DNA of 64,000 nucleotides. Source: Rhipidocladum racemiflorum (Eukaryota > Streptophyta > Magnoliopsida > Poales > Poaceae). This document shows, in pieces, positions 22,708-32,354 of the stretch; position 1 is the first letter of the stretch; the number at the start of each line of letters is the position of its first letter. The notes below the pieces were generated by a model, which worked only from the letters and a program-made list of their open reading frames with translations, searched no databases and had not been told where the DNA came from. Location of the stretch: the NCBI GenBank assembly GCA_036346355.1, contig CM070570.1, positions 1,178,001-1,242,000 on the forward strand. Reading direction: 5' to 3'. The position numbers and the translations under genes were made by a program.

Positions 22708-23512
22708 GGCCTATGTACAACATAAACATAGAGAAACCACAGATCCCTGTATATATGTTTAATTTTCAGGGATAGAGAAACAAAAAGCACAAAATAGTTA
22801 GAATTCCCATGGAAATGGTTTAAAATCGTTAAATTGTGAGAATCCCATGAAATGTAAGCGTCCTACATATTCAGTTCAGACATTGTATGTGTGTGCCTTC
22901 TATTCATCCTGTTGTATATGTAACATGATTTTGGTACAATTTCGGAGAGCACAACATCACTCATTCAAAAAAATTATAAGAATGACATTGGAATAAATTT
23001 GCAAAGTGCAATGCTTTGAGTGTTGGAGTGAAAATTCAATCCTTCTACGTGATACTAGTGCTTTTCGGAAATTTATAATGTGATGGTCAAAGTGGAATGT
23101 TTCTTGCTGGCTTACCCAAAAGTTTTACTTTCATTGCCCGTCTTGTGGCTAATGTGCATTTGAATTTTGAAGTGATGTAAAATGCCGAAGTGTGCTTATC
23201 TTTCTTGAGCAATTTTCCACATTTGCTTACTAGGCTAATCAGATAATGAAGATTCTCTTTTCTTCTTTAGCGCTTAATTACTAACATTTTGAGGATATTT
23301 CTCTTGTCTAGTTGTATCAAATGACAACAATGAAACGAAATACTGTCACATCTCCAAAGAGAGAACAAAAATAAACATAACCTGTATGTGTGTAATCTTT
23401 TTGGTGGAATTTTGTAGAAACAGTAGTGAGACGTGGAATTTTGTAGAAACAGTAGTGAGACGATATTTGATAGATTTCGTTTCGTTTTATAACTTTACCA
23501 AATAGATTCTTA
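22708..23512. other. Intergenic/intron-like DNA with a 29-bp tandem duplication
   Basis: No gene. GTGGAATTTTGTAGAAACAG plus 'tagtgagac' is repeated exactly at 23,404-23,432 and 23,433-23,461. Confidence 0.6.
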
Positions 23513-23611
23513 GGGCCCATTTGGATACGTTGTATATTTGAAGTTTTTAGACAATACTATGGTATCTAAAAAATACCATAGTATTAAAAACTTTGAGCTG
23601 TTTGGATCAAT

Positions 23612-23763
23612 GTTACTCGGACACATGTGTCCTCGAAACTGAGTCAGATTTCGACACTTGTGTCCGATTCTGAGTAGTATTTCCCGTGTACAAATTTTTT
23701 TTTGCCAAATCGGACACCCGAATCCGAGTCGGATACCAACTATTGTGTCGGTGTCTAAGTAAC
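23612..23763. mobile_element. Small MITE nested in the Tourist-like element
   Basis: GTTACTCGGACACATGTGTC at the left and GTGTCTAAGTAAC at the right are inverted; AAT flanks both ends (23,609-23,611 and 23,764-23,766). The interior has repeated 'tccgatt'/'aatccgagt' words. The host text 'tttggat' continues on both sides, showing it inserted into the larger element. Confidence 0.6.
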
Positions 23764-24175
23764 AATGGTTTGGATACAACAAACTTGTAGTTTTATAAAC
23801 CGTAGTAGGCCGAATACCACATTTTTTTAAGTTTTAAAAAATCCACTCTAAGACCTCTTTTTTTCTAAACCGAGCACAGGCCACGAGAATCATGTCTCCC
23901 ATCGCTGCATTGCTCCAATATTTTCTCCTCTCTTGTACTACGGTCGATCCAACTATACGTACCACCAATATATAAACAAGCATCCACTAGCAAATTTTCT
24001 CTGTTTATTAATGATTTGGAGCATGTAAGTTAATTAGTGGACAAAGCTTAATAATTCACTGATAATCTTTGTGCACTAGCTTGTTAACTAGGGACGTATG
24101 TACATAGAACAGGATTTATACTTGCTATCTTTTTTGTATTCTTCAAGATACAACAGTTTTCAATACCCTCATAGG

Positions 24176-24180
24176 CTTCG
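24176..24180. repeat. Left target-site duplication of the chromovirus
   Basis: CTTCG immediately before the 5' LTR; the same five bases follow the 3' LTR at 29,654-29,658. Confidence 0.9.
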
Positions 24181-24608
24181 TGTTATGCCCAATGATAGAG
24201 TCTATTATCGTAAGAAGAAGGTAGAGCATGAATCAGGCATTGAGCAGGCGACGGGCATCTAAAAGGAAAGATTTGGAGCCGGGACTTATCTGGAGGGAAA
24301 GGGCATGATTCCTAGTTATCTCTATCTTTAGCAGTTTCTTATTTTTGTTTCTATATTTAGAGATATTTCCTATCTGTTAGTAGTTCCTGTAATTAGGGAC
24401 AAGAGGTTATATAAAGAGAGACAGGGAGAAGAAAAGGGAACGTTTTTGTTGCCACCAAATTCCAGTCTCTAGGCGCTGCCGTCGACAACCGGCCGGTGGC
24501 GTCGTTCCGCCAACTACCTGAGCAGGGCAGCCGCAAGGCGCCTGCTAAACCATCTCGTTCCGGGCTCCGGCCAGGGACTAGAGCTTTTGAAAAAGAACAT
24601 CCACAACA
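24181..24608 (+). repeat. 5' LTR of the chromovirus
   Basis: 428 bp from TGTTATGCCCAATGATAG to ACATCCACAACA. TATA box TATATAAA at 24,408-24,415 marks the U3/R boundary. U3 contains the coding text for the polyprotein's last residues, copied from the 3' LTR where it is used. Confidence 0.95.
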
Positions 24609-24610
24609 AT

Positions 24611-24622
24611 TGGTATCAGAGC
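24611..24622 (+). other. Primer binding site (initiator tRNA-Met)
   Basis: TGGTATCAGAGC, complementary to the 3' end of tRNA-iMet, two bases after the 5' LTR; priming site for minus-strand DNA synthesis. Confidence 0.95.
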
Positions 24623-24639
24623 CGAGCGGTCCTCCGGAG

Positions 24640-27600
24640 ATGGTATCCAGCGAGGAGCGGTTAGGAAAGGTAGAAGAGGCAATTGAAGAACTCAAGGCAT
24701 CAAACGCCGAAATCCAGAAGATGCTGATCGATCTCTTGAAGGCTAAAGGAAAGGAGAAGGAAATACTTGAGGACCAGGAGAATGCGGAGGTCAGCCACGC
24801 ACAGAAGCAGGGTGCTTCGACGCCGTCAGACCTCCTCCGACCATGGGAAAGAGGAAACAGCGGGAGGGAGGATCGGGACGAGCGTCGTTGGGCACCTCGT
24901 ACACCGCGTTACGAGTTACCGGTATACGACGGAACGGAAGATCCACTTCTCTGGCTGCGGCAATGTGAGCGTTTCGCTCGCAAACACAGCGTGCCTCGGC
25001 ATGAATATGTAGAGATGGCGGGACTCCACCTCCGCGGTGAGGCCCAAGAGGTGTTAGATAATTGGGAGCAAGAAGAGAAGAATATCACCTGGGGTGATTT
25101 CTTCAACACCTTCATGGTGCGGTTCACGCGTGAACCAAGCGCAGGCCCGCTCGGCGATCTTGTCAATCTCAAGCAAGGGGATAATCGGGTGGATGTGTAT
25201 AGTCGTGAATTCCAGCGACTGCTCGCCAGGGTATCCGGAATGAGGAGAGAAGACCAAATTGAGACCTACACCGCAGGTTTATCCGTCACTTTAGCGGCCG
25301 ACGTGCGGAGAGACCGTCCGCGCGACTTGGCAGAAGCAATGGGCTTGGCACGGGAAGCAGAGCGCAGAGAAGATGCTTGGATTGCTAAGGCAACGCAGGG
25401 ATTGCAGGGGATGCAGCCAGGCAAGTACCGACCTGCATTCAGCCGAGGAGTAGGGGCGGCGCCAGCATCGGACCCTGTATGGACCCCGCCGGCGGCAACC
25501 TCCAGGATGACCGCGTCGGCATACGCAGGGGGAACAGGTGCGGCGCCCGCGGCTTCTTCAGGCGCAGCGACCACGGGAGGTGGGCGTCCGCCCGGAGGAA
25601 ATGCGGCAGGAGGGCGGGCCGCCACAACCCCGACACAGCAATCGTCGGCTGCCTCAGCACCGGCCCATTCCACCACAACATACCGTCGCCGCTTGAGTCC
25701 AGATCAAATGGCGGAGCGCAGGGCCAAAGGCCTATGTTTTAACTGTGACGAAACTTACAGTAGGGGCCATCGATGCAAGAGGTTATTCTATCTAGAAGTC
25801 ATGAACGAGGATGAGGAAGTCGAAGATGGAAATGACGGAGAAGACGAGACTCCTTCACTGTCACTTTTGGCTCTCCGGGGTCCCAAATCCAACAGCACTA
25901 TGCAGGTATTGTTGGTAATGGAAGGAGTACGATTATTGGGCTTGGTGGACACAGGGAGTACCCACAATTTCATCAGCGGCCATGCTGCAAGCCGCGTGGG
26001 ACTGCCGCAACTGAAGGGACCGGACCAGCAGGTTAGGGTAGCAAACGGTGACCAACTACCGTGCTTGGGCCAAATTGAGGAAGGACAGTTCACCATTGAG
26101 GAGAACACCTTTTGCGTACCCTTCTTAGTGATTCCTCTGGAAGGCTTCGACGTCATCCTCGGTGTGCAGTGGCTGCTCACGCTTGGGGATATCCATTGGA
26201 ACTTTGACTCGCGAAGAATGACATTTGGAGCAGGAAAACAGAAAGTGACCTTGCAAGGGTTGGGGCCCAGGAAGGAGGTCCAAAGCCTTTCTTTACAAGG
26301 GGACCTATACCCCCAGCTGGAGACCCTCTTGGCCTCGTTTGCCAAGGTTTTTGAAGAGCCAAAAGGATTGCCTCCACCCCGTGATTGTGATCATCGCATT
26401 CCCTTAAAAGAAGGCACGGAGCCGGTGGTTGTCAGACCCTACCGGTATCCTTATCGACAAAAGGATGAGATCGAGAAGCAATGTGCGGATATGCTTGACC
26501 AAGGTATTATTCGCCCCAGTCACTCGCCTTTCTCATCGCCGGTTCTCTTGGTGGAGAAGGAAGGTGGGTCGTGGCGGCTCTGTGTTGACTACCGGGAGCT
26601 GAATGCCAAGACCATAAAGGACAAATTCCCAATTCCTGTGGCGGAAGAACTTTTTGATGAACTCCATGGTGCGCAGGTTTTCTCAAAGTTGGATCTCCGT
26701 TCGGGATACCATCAAGTCCGCATGCGGGAGGAAGATATCGAGAAGACAGCGTTTCGGACTCACCACGGACACTATGAGTCACTAGTGATGGCTTTCGGAT
26801 TGTGCAATGCACCATCAACTTTCCAAGCTTTGATGAATGAGGTACTAGCAGATTTTCTCCGAAAATTTGTTTTGGTGTTTTTCGACGATATTTTGGTGTA
26901 TAGTTCGTCCCTGGAAGAACATTTGCATCATCTCAGCTTGGTATTGGGAAGACTGAGCCAGCACCAACTGTTCCTCAAGATGTCCAAGTGTGCTTTCGCT
27001 CAAAAGGAGGTGGCCTACCTCGGCCATATTGTCTCAGGCCAGGGGGTGGCAGCGAACCCGCGTAAGATCCAAGCCGTGGCAGAATGGGCCCGTCCAACGA
27101 CTCCTACAGCTCTCCGAAGCTTCCTCGGTTTGGCAGGTTACTATCGGAGGTTCATCCGTCAATATGCTACAATTGCGGAGCCTCTCACATCCTTGCTCCG
27201 CCGGCAGCAGTTTAATTGGACCGAGGAGGCCGAGCAAGCATTCAACCACCTCAAGGAAGCATTGCAATCTGCTCCGGTGCTCACCTTGCCGGATTTCAAT
27301 AATTCCTTCAGGATCGAGTGTGATGCATCAGGATCAGGAGTGGGGGCCGTGCTGCAACAGGAGGGGCACCCCATAGCCTATTTCAGCCGCAAGTTAGCGG
27401 AACGGCACATGAAATTGGCTGCGTATGAACGTGAGTTGATTGGTCTTTCTAAGGCCATTCGCCATTGGCGACCCTACCTTTGGGGCCGGCCATTTGTAGT
27501 ACGGACAGATCATGCTAGCCTCAAATTTTTGCTTGAACAAGCTCTCGTCACTCCACCCCAGCAACATTGGCTGAGCAAGCTCATGGGATTTGATTTCTCG

Positions 27601-29307
27601 GTGGAATATACTCCTGGCAAAGCTAACAGAGCTGCGGATGCTCTTTCTAGAGCCTTTGAGCCTGCACCTAGTTGTGCGGCCCTGTCCATGCCCACGGTTG
27701 CCGTGGTACAAGAATGGCTGGACGTTCTCCGTCAGGATCCAGAGGTGATTAAACGCTGTCAGCAGCTTACCGCCGCACTCCATGCCTCTCTTGACAGGGA
27801 GCCAACCAAAGACATCGGCAGGATAATGAAGCCGTCAACTGACCAACAGCAACATGACCAGCCGACCCATATGGGAATTTGGGCTGTTCAAAATGGACTC
27901 ATTTATAGGGAGGGAAAATTGTTCATTCCAGCAATATCTCCCCTCTGTGTTCGGATTGTGGCAGCATTTCATGATCTCACCCACGAGGGCGTCCACAAAA
28001 CATTGCATCGACTCCGGAGCCATTATTTCTGGACTGGACAGCGTCGCACGGTGGAAGACTACATTGCACAATGTGCCGTTTGCCAGCAGTACAAGTCCAG
28101 CTCCTTATCTCCGGCTGGGTTGCTCCAACCACTACCAATTCCTCAGCAAATTTGGGCGGATGTCTCCTTGGATTTCATCGTAGCCCTTCCGAAGTCCCAG
28201 GGAATGACTTCGATTCTAGTCGTGGTGGATCGTCTCTCCAAATATGCTCATTTCATTCCCATGCGACGATCCATGAATGCCAAGGGAGTAGCTGATCTCT
28301 TCTTTGATCAAATTGTGCGGCTACACGGAATCCCAGAAACAATTGTTTCAGACCGAGACCCAGTTTTCACTAGTGCCCTATGGCAAGATCTTTTTAAGAG
28401 ATGTGGTACTCGCCTCCTCATGTCATCAGCATACCATCCTCAGACAGACGGTCAAACAGAGGTCGTCAATCGCACAGTTGAGATGTACCTCCGTTGCCTC
28501 GCCACGGACAATCCTCGCTCTTGGGCTCATTGGTTGGCCTGGGCGGAGTTTTGTTATAATACCTCGTACCACTCCGCACTCCGCTTGACACCATTTGAGC
28601 TTGTCTATGGTAGATCCCCTCCCAGCTTGTTACCCTATTCTCAAGGATCTTCGGTAATTGACAAGGTGGACTGCCAGTTGGTGGATCGCGATGCCTTGTT
28701 GGCCGAGGCACGGCAGCATCTTCTCCAAGCCCAAAATCGCATGAAGCAACAATATGATGCTCGGCATCGGGAGGTGGAATTTGCGGTTGGTGATTGGGTT
28801 TGGCTTCGGTTACAACATCATCGTCAGCTATCCTTACGTCCTATGGCACAGACCAAACTTTCTCCAAGGTTCTTTGGACCCTATAAGGTTGCGGCCAAAG
28901 TGGGCAAAGTTGCTTATCGCTTGGAATTACCGGCTTCAGCACGACTTCATGACGTTTTCCATGTATCACTTCTCAAGCCATTCAAAGGGACACCACCCAA
29001 CGCCATACCACCACTGCCAGTGGATATATCCTCTATGGAAGAGCCAACGGGTCCCATCCCTTTCCGTCTTCTGGGTCAACGGTTCGTCAAAGGCCATCGT
29101 CAATTTTTGGTCCATTGGGCAGGAGAACCTGAAGATGAGGCCACTTGGGTAGATGCTATTGTATTACGGCGCTCCTATCCAACTTTTCAGCTTGAGGACA
29201 AGCTGTCAGTCGACGGGGGGAGTATTGTTATGCCCAATGATAGAGTCTATTATCGTAAGAAGAAGGTAGAGCATGAATCAGGCATTGAGCAAGCGACGGG
29301 CGTCTAA
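24640..29307 (+). CDS. Chromovirus Gag-Pol polyprotein, intact, 1,555 aa
   Basis: Single open frame. The first ATG after the primer site is at 24,640; the frame is also open upstream to 24,496 but without an ATG. Order by residue: Gag (about 90-215), CCHC-type zinc knuckle CFNCDETYSRGHRC (about 365-380), aspartic protease with DTGSTHNFI (about 435), reverse transcriptase (about 600-770) with the VFFDDIL active site, RNase H (about 890-1000) starting ECDASGSG, integrase with HHCC finger (H about 1110, CAVCQQ about 1145) and the D,D-35-E core (about 1177, 1236, 1272), and a chromodomain (about 1485-1530, FLVHWAGEPEDEATW). The last ~27 residues are encoded inside the 3' LTR. No stops or frameshifts. 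Chromodomain integrases direct insertion towards heterochromatin. Confidence 0.95.
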   Translation: MVSSEERLGKVEEAIEELKASNAEIQKMLIDLLKAKGKEKEILEDQENAEVSHAQKQGASTPSDLLRPWERGNSGREDRDERRWAPRTPRYELPVYDGTEDPLLWLRQCERFARKHSVPRHEYVEMAGLHLRGEAQEVLDNWEQEEKNITWGDFFNTFMVRFTREPSAGPLGDLVNLKQGDNRVDVYSREFQRLLARVSGMRREDQIETYTAGLSVTLAADVRRDRPRDLAEAMGLAREAERREDAWIAKATQGLQGMQPGKYRPAFSRGVGAAPASDPVWTPPAATSRMTASAYAGGTGAAPAASSGAATTGGGRPPGGNAAGGRAATTPTQQSSAASAPAHSTTTYRRRLSPDQMAERRAKGLCFNCDETYSRGHRCKRLFYLEVMNEDEEVEDGNDGEDETPSLSLLALRGPKSNSTMQVLLVMEGVRLLGLVDTGSTHNFISGHAASRVGLPQLKGPDQQVRVANGDQLPCLGQIEEGQFTIEENTFCVPFLVIPLEGFDVILGVQWLLTLGDIHWNFDSRRMTFGAGKQKVTLQGLGPRKEVQSLSLQGDLYPQLETLLASFAKVFEEPKGLPPPRDCDHRIPLKEGTEPVVVRPYRYPYRQKDEIEKQCADMLDQGIIRPSHSPFSSPVLLVEKEGGSWRLCVDYRELNAKTIKDKFPIPVAEELFDELHGAQVFSKLDLRSGYHQVRMREEDIEKTAFRTHHGHYESLVMAFGLCNAPSTFQALMNEVLADFLRKFVLVFFDDILVYSSSLEEHLHHLSLVLGRLSQHQLFLKMSKCAFAQKEVAYLGHIVSGQGVAANPRKIQAVAEWARPTTPTALRSFLGLAGYYRRFIRQYATIAEPLTSLLRRQQFNWTEEAEQAFNHLKEALQSAPVLTLPDFNNSFRIECDASGSGVGAVLQQEGHPIAYFSRKLAERHMKLAAYERELIGLSKAIRHWRPYLWGRPFVVRTDHASLKFLLEQALVTPPQQHWLSKLMGFDFSVEYTPGKANRAADALSRAFEPAPSCAALSMPTVAVVQEWLDVLRQDPEVIKRCQQLTAALHASLDREPTKDIGRIMKPSTDQQQHDQPTHMGIWAVQNGLIYREGKLFIPAISPLCVRIVAAFHDLTHEGVHKTLHRLRSHYFWTGQRRTVEDYIAQCAVCQQYKSSSLSPAGLLQPLPIPQQIWADVSLDFIVALPKSQGMTSILVVVDRLSKYAHFIPMRRSMNAKGVADLFFDQIVRLHGIPETIVSDRDPVFTSALWQDLFKRCGTRLLMSSAYHPQTDGQTEVVNRTVEMYLRCLATDNPRSWAHWLAWAEFCYNTSYHSALRLTPFELVYGRSPPSLLPYSQGSSVIDKVDCQLVDRDALLAEARQHLLQAQNRMKQQYDARHREVEFAVGDWVWLRLQHHRQLSLRPMAQTKLSPRFFGPYKVAAKVGKVAYRLELPASARLHDVFHVSLLKPFKGTPPNAIPPLPVDISSMEEPTGPIPFRLLGQRFVKGHRQFLVHWAGEPEDEATWVDAIVLRRSYPTFQLEDKLSVDGGSIVMPNDRVYYRKKKVEHESGIEQATGV
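29215..29222 (+). other. Polypurine tract
   Basis: GGGGGGAG three bases before the 3' LTR; plus-strand primer. It lies within the polyprotein coding frame. Confidence 0.85.
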
Positions 29308-29653
29308 AAGGAAAGATTTGGAGCCGGGACTTATCTGGAGGGAAAGGGCATGATTCCTAGTTATCTCTATCTTTAGCAGTTTCTTATTTTTGTTTCTATA
29401 TTTAGAGATATTTCCTATCTGTTAGTAGTTCCTGTAATTAGGGACAAGAGGTTATATAAAGAGAGACAGGGAGAAGAAAAGGGAACGTTTTTGTTGCCAC
29501 CAAATTCTAGTCTCTAGGCGCTGCCGTCGACAACCGGCCGGTGGCGTCGTTCCGCCAACTACCTGAGCAGGGCAGCCGCAAGGCGCCTGCTAAACCATCT
29601 CGTTCCGGGCTCCGGCCAGGGACTAGAGCTTTTGAAAAAGAACATCCACAACA
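29226..29653 (+). repeat. 3' LTR of the chromovirus
   Basis: 428 bp, same termini as the 5' LTR. Differences from it by eye: AGGCG/AAGCG and GGCATC/GGCGTC near the stop codon, and TTCCAG/TTCTAG near 29,507. Followed by target duplication CTTCG (29,654-29,658). Confidence 0.95.
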
Positions 29654-29936
29654 CTTCGCAAGATATACATTCCTTGGTCTTATTTCAAACATATTGATTA
29701 GATTCGATACTCACGTATGTTTACATTTTGCAAATGATGACTACTTAGGCTAGCAACTACTTGTCAAATAAAATAGTGCGTTGAAAAACTTCAATTACCA
29801 AACACATCATGGTTTTTCTCAAAACTGTAAAAAAAACTGTAGTATTTGCAAATTGGGGGTATTTCATGCCTAGTGCTTCGAAAACTGTGGTTTCCAAATA
29901 CTGTGGTTTTAAAAACTATAACATCCAAACAGGCCC

Positions 29937-31002
29937 TTAACATGCTTTGAGTGTGCTAGCATTCGTATATTGCATGGCATATCCCTTTGTTTTCCAATAG
30001 TATACTGTTTACATCAACACATATTGAAGATGTGGAGATTTAGTTGAACTTGGTTATAGAATCAAGCTGAAAGCTTTAGTAGAGTGGGTTTGGAATGAAA
30101 ATGAATAGATGCATTAAATCTAGAGAAGATTATTAGATTACCAGTAAATCCGGAGAAGATTTCTACTTCAAGTCACAATTTGATCTCCATTGGGGACTTT
30201 TAGTATCCCCGAGTGGTAAACTCCCATTTATATCCTTTTTATGATTTGTTTGGGGCTGTGTGGTTGGTTGTTGAGTTCTGCTGGAGCTCTATGGAAATGG
30301 TGTTGCGAAGAGAAACAGCTGAAGCGATTGGCTTCTCTTTTGCACAAGTTCTGTTAGCCACAGAAATTTGTGTGGACGTGTGTTATTGTGTTAATAGTTG
30401 CTTAATGTTAATTAGTGCCTTAACTGCTTATATAAACCTTTCACTTTGCTTGCACTCTGATCTCCTAATTGAAATACCCTTTTAGATGTTTATTTTTTAT
30501 TGAAGATAGCCCTAAAATTGGAATGAAGCTGTAATCGCAATATTTATCATCAACTTTCAGAAGAAATTGTTAGGAATAGCACTTGTTGTATTCAATATGA
30601 GGCCAATGACCAGAATATATGGAGTTCATGAGGGTACAAAAGGAAAGTATATGTAAGGCAATACCTAAACAAGGAAAACTTATATAAAGAAAACCTATAT
30701 ATGGAGAGTCTATATGAGATAATATTTATATCCTTAACCCCCTCACACATGCAAGACGTATGCAATAGCATTGCATCTGGAAAGGGTTGACACTAAAATA
30801 GGAAAAATCCAAAGTCATAGTCTTGAAGTAGCCGTCGTAGCATCTAGCTCTTTAAAAAATCGAGCTGACAAAGAAAAGCCGATGATGAACCGAGTCGACG
30901 AAGAGAAGCCGACGGTAGAGCTGAGTTGATGAAGAAAAGCCGACGAAGGAGCAGCAGCAGCAGTAGCCAGGCTAGAAGTAGAACTCTAGATCAAAACTCA
31001 GC
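29937..31002. other. Intergenic; possible LTR-like fragment
   Basis: No gene. From about 30,568 ('tgttaggaatagcacttgtt') the text resembles a copia-type LTR and leader ('atatggagagtctatatgag', then repeated 'gaagaaaagccgacg' words to 30,950), but no second LTR or primer site was found. CAG repeat at about 30,951-30,965. Confidence 0.3.
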
Positions 31003-31034
31003 GGCGACACCCGACGCAAAGAAAATCATGTCAG
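31003..31034 (+). repeat. Direct repeat outside the left arm of the giant inverted repeat
   Basis: GGCGACACCCGACGCAAAGA plus 'aaatcatgtcag'; recurs in the same orientation at 37,251-37,282 with one mismatch. Confidence 0.85.
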
Positions 31035-32354
31035 CGTCAAATCGAAGCTCATCGGCGGCCATACGATACACCAACTTTACACTATGAATTAGATACTTTG
31101 AAAAGATTGGAGATGAAACTCAAGCGGCCTAGTGGTGGCTTAAAAGCCACATGATAACTGAGGTAGTTTTGAAATTTCTCCAATTTTTCTTTTTCTGTAA
31201 TGGGGTTGGGCATGATCGTCATCGTTATCTCCGTAAGGAATTTATCAAAGAAGGCTGGAAGGCTGGAAGGCTCTCATTAATCGCTGTCTTGTAGTGAATA
31301 AATAATAGATCGGTGTATTGGTTCAAATCTGCAGCCATACCTTCTTCAGATAAGGTCATATACGCGTCTTTCCTGTTATGAAATTCATAAATCTCTTCCT
31401 TGAGGTTGACCACCTCCATAGCAGAAGCTTCTAATTTCTCTCCAGTATTTATCAGACTTGTTATTCCTTAGAATCTCATCTAGAAAGCCTGTGTCCATTT
31501 GTATTCCAATCCAAGATGTGGAATTGACCTTTTTTCCACCATACAATTCATAAGGAATAATCATCCGGTTCTTCGCCACAAAGTCAACAAAGAACTGCAC
31601 CCTGTATGTGAAAAAATAAATTAAATGTTGTAGAAAAAATTATATTTATATATATAATTGCACAGCTTTCTCAAGAGTCGCCTATGATTGCTCACACTCT
31701 ATATTACACCATAATGGTATTCTCTCTAAGGGATGGTTTGATACAGATTTGACATAGATAATGCTTTCTAACTAACTGCCCACAATGGTTCACTGATCCT
31801 TCACAAAGTCATCAATATGTGATACGACTGAACTAGAAACAAAATTGTTTGTGGCTGATTTCTTAACCTACCTACTTCTATTGAAACCATAGGACCAGCG
31901 CTCACAACAAATCCAATAAGATGTAATAATAAAATCCGGGAACACAAATTTAAAAATAACGCAAAAACTTACTTTTTCTGGACAGACAAACAATAAATTT
32001 TCAGGTTTGCATTCTTTAAAATTTTTTCCATGTCTTCACCCAGTTTATCTCTCAAACAAATATTGACCAACTGAACAACTAAGATCTTCATAAAATTTGC
32101 AATATATATTCACTCTTAAATCAGGTAAGGAGGCCAAAGGAAACAATATTTTGAAATTTTGAAATACAAAGAAATAAGGCAAGTTGCAAGTGAATTGAAC
32201 CTGGTGTAGTTATCACGGATGGTCAACGCAAACATTTTATCGTGCTTCTTAATATGTGATTATTGAATTGCATCTTAAAGTCCTTGTGTTTTCTAATTAA
32301 GAGCTTCTACTTCTCCCTCAAAGAAGGGTACTTCGCTTCTGCAGTCCTTGAAAT

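Larger units (their letters stand above)
24181..29653 (+). mobile_element. Complete Ty3/gypsy chromovirus (Reina-like size), 5,473 bp
   Basis: Two 428-bp LTRs (TG...CA), 5-bp target duplication CTTCG, tRNA-Met primer site, polypurine tract and one continuous gag-pol frame with C-terminal chromodomain are all present and in order. The LTRs differ at only three positions, all transitions, which points to an insertion within the last few hundred thousand years under usual grass rates. Chromodomain class and compact size suggest the Reina lineage of chromoviruses; lineage is inference. The element appears structurally complete and potentially autonomous. Confidence 0.95.
23513..29936. mobile_element. 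PIF/Harbinger (Tourist)-like element, split by later insertions
   Basis: Ends GGGCCCATTTGGATA on the left and 'acatccaaacaggccc' on the right are imperfect inverted repeats, flanked by TTA at 23,510-23,512 and 29,937-29,939 (3-bp target duplication typical of PIF/Harbinger). Without the chromovirus (24,181-29,653 plus its duplicated 5 bp) the element is about 946 bp. Inner text 'aatactgtggtttt'/'aaaccgtagtaggccg' is further self-complementary. No transposase frame. Confidence 0.65.

Noticed and set aside
24611..24622. tRNA-like sequence
   Set aside because: Only the 12-base primer binding site; no cloverleaf. No tRNA, rRNA or known miRNA precursor was recognised anywhere in the window.
24496..24639. 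N-terminal extension of chromovirus Gag into the LTR
   Set aside because: The frame is open but has no ATG before 24,640; the extension would need a GTG start and would cross the primer site.
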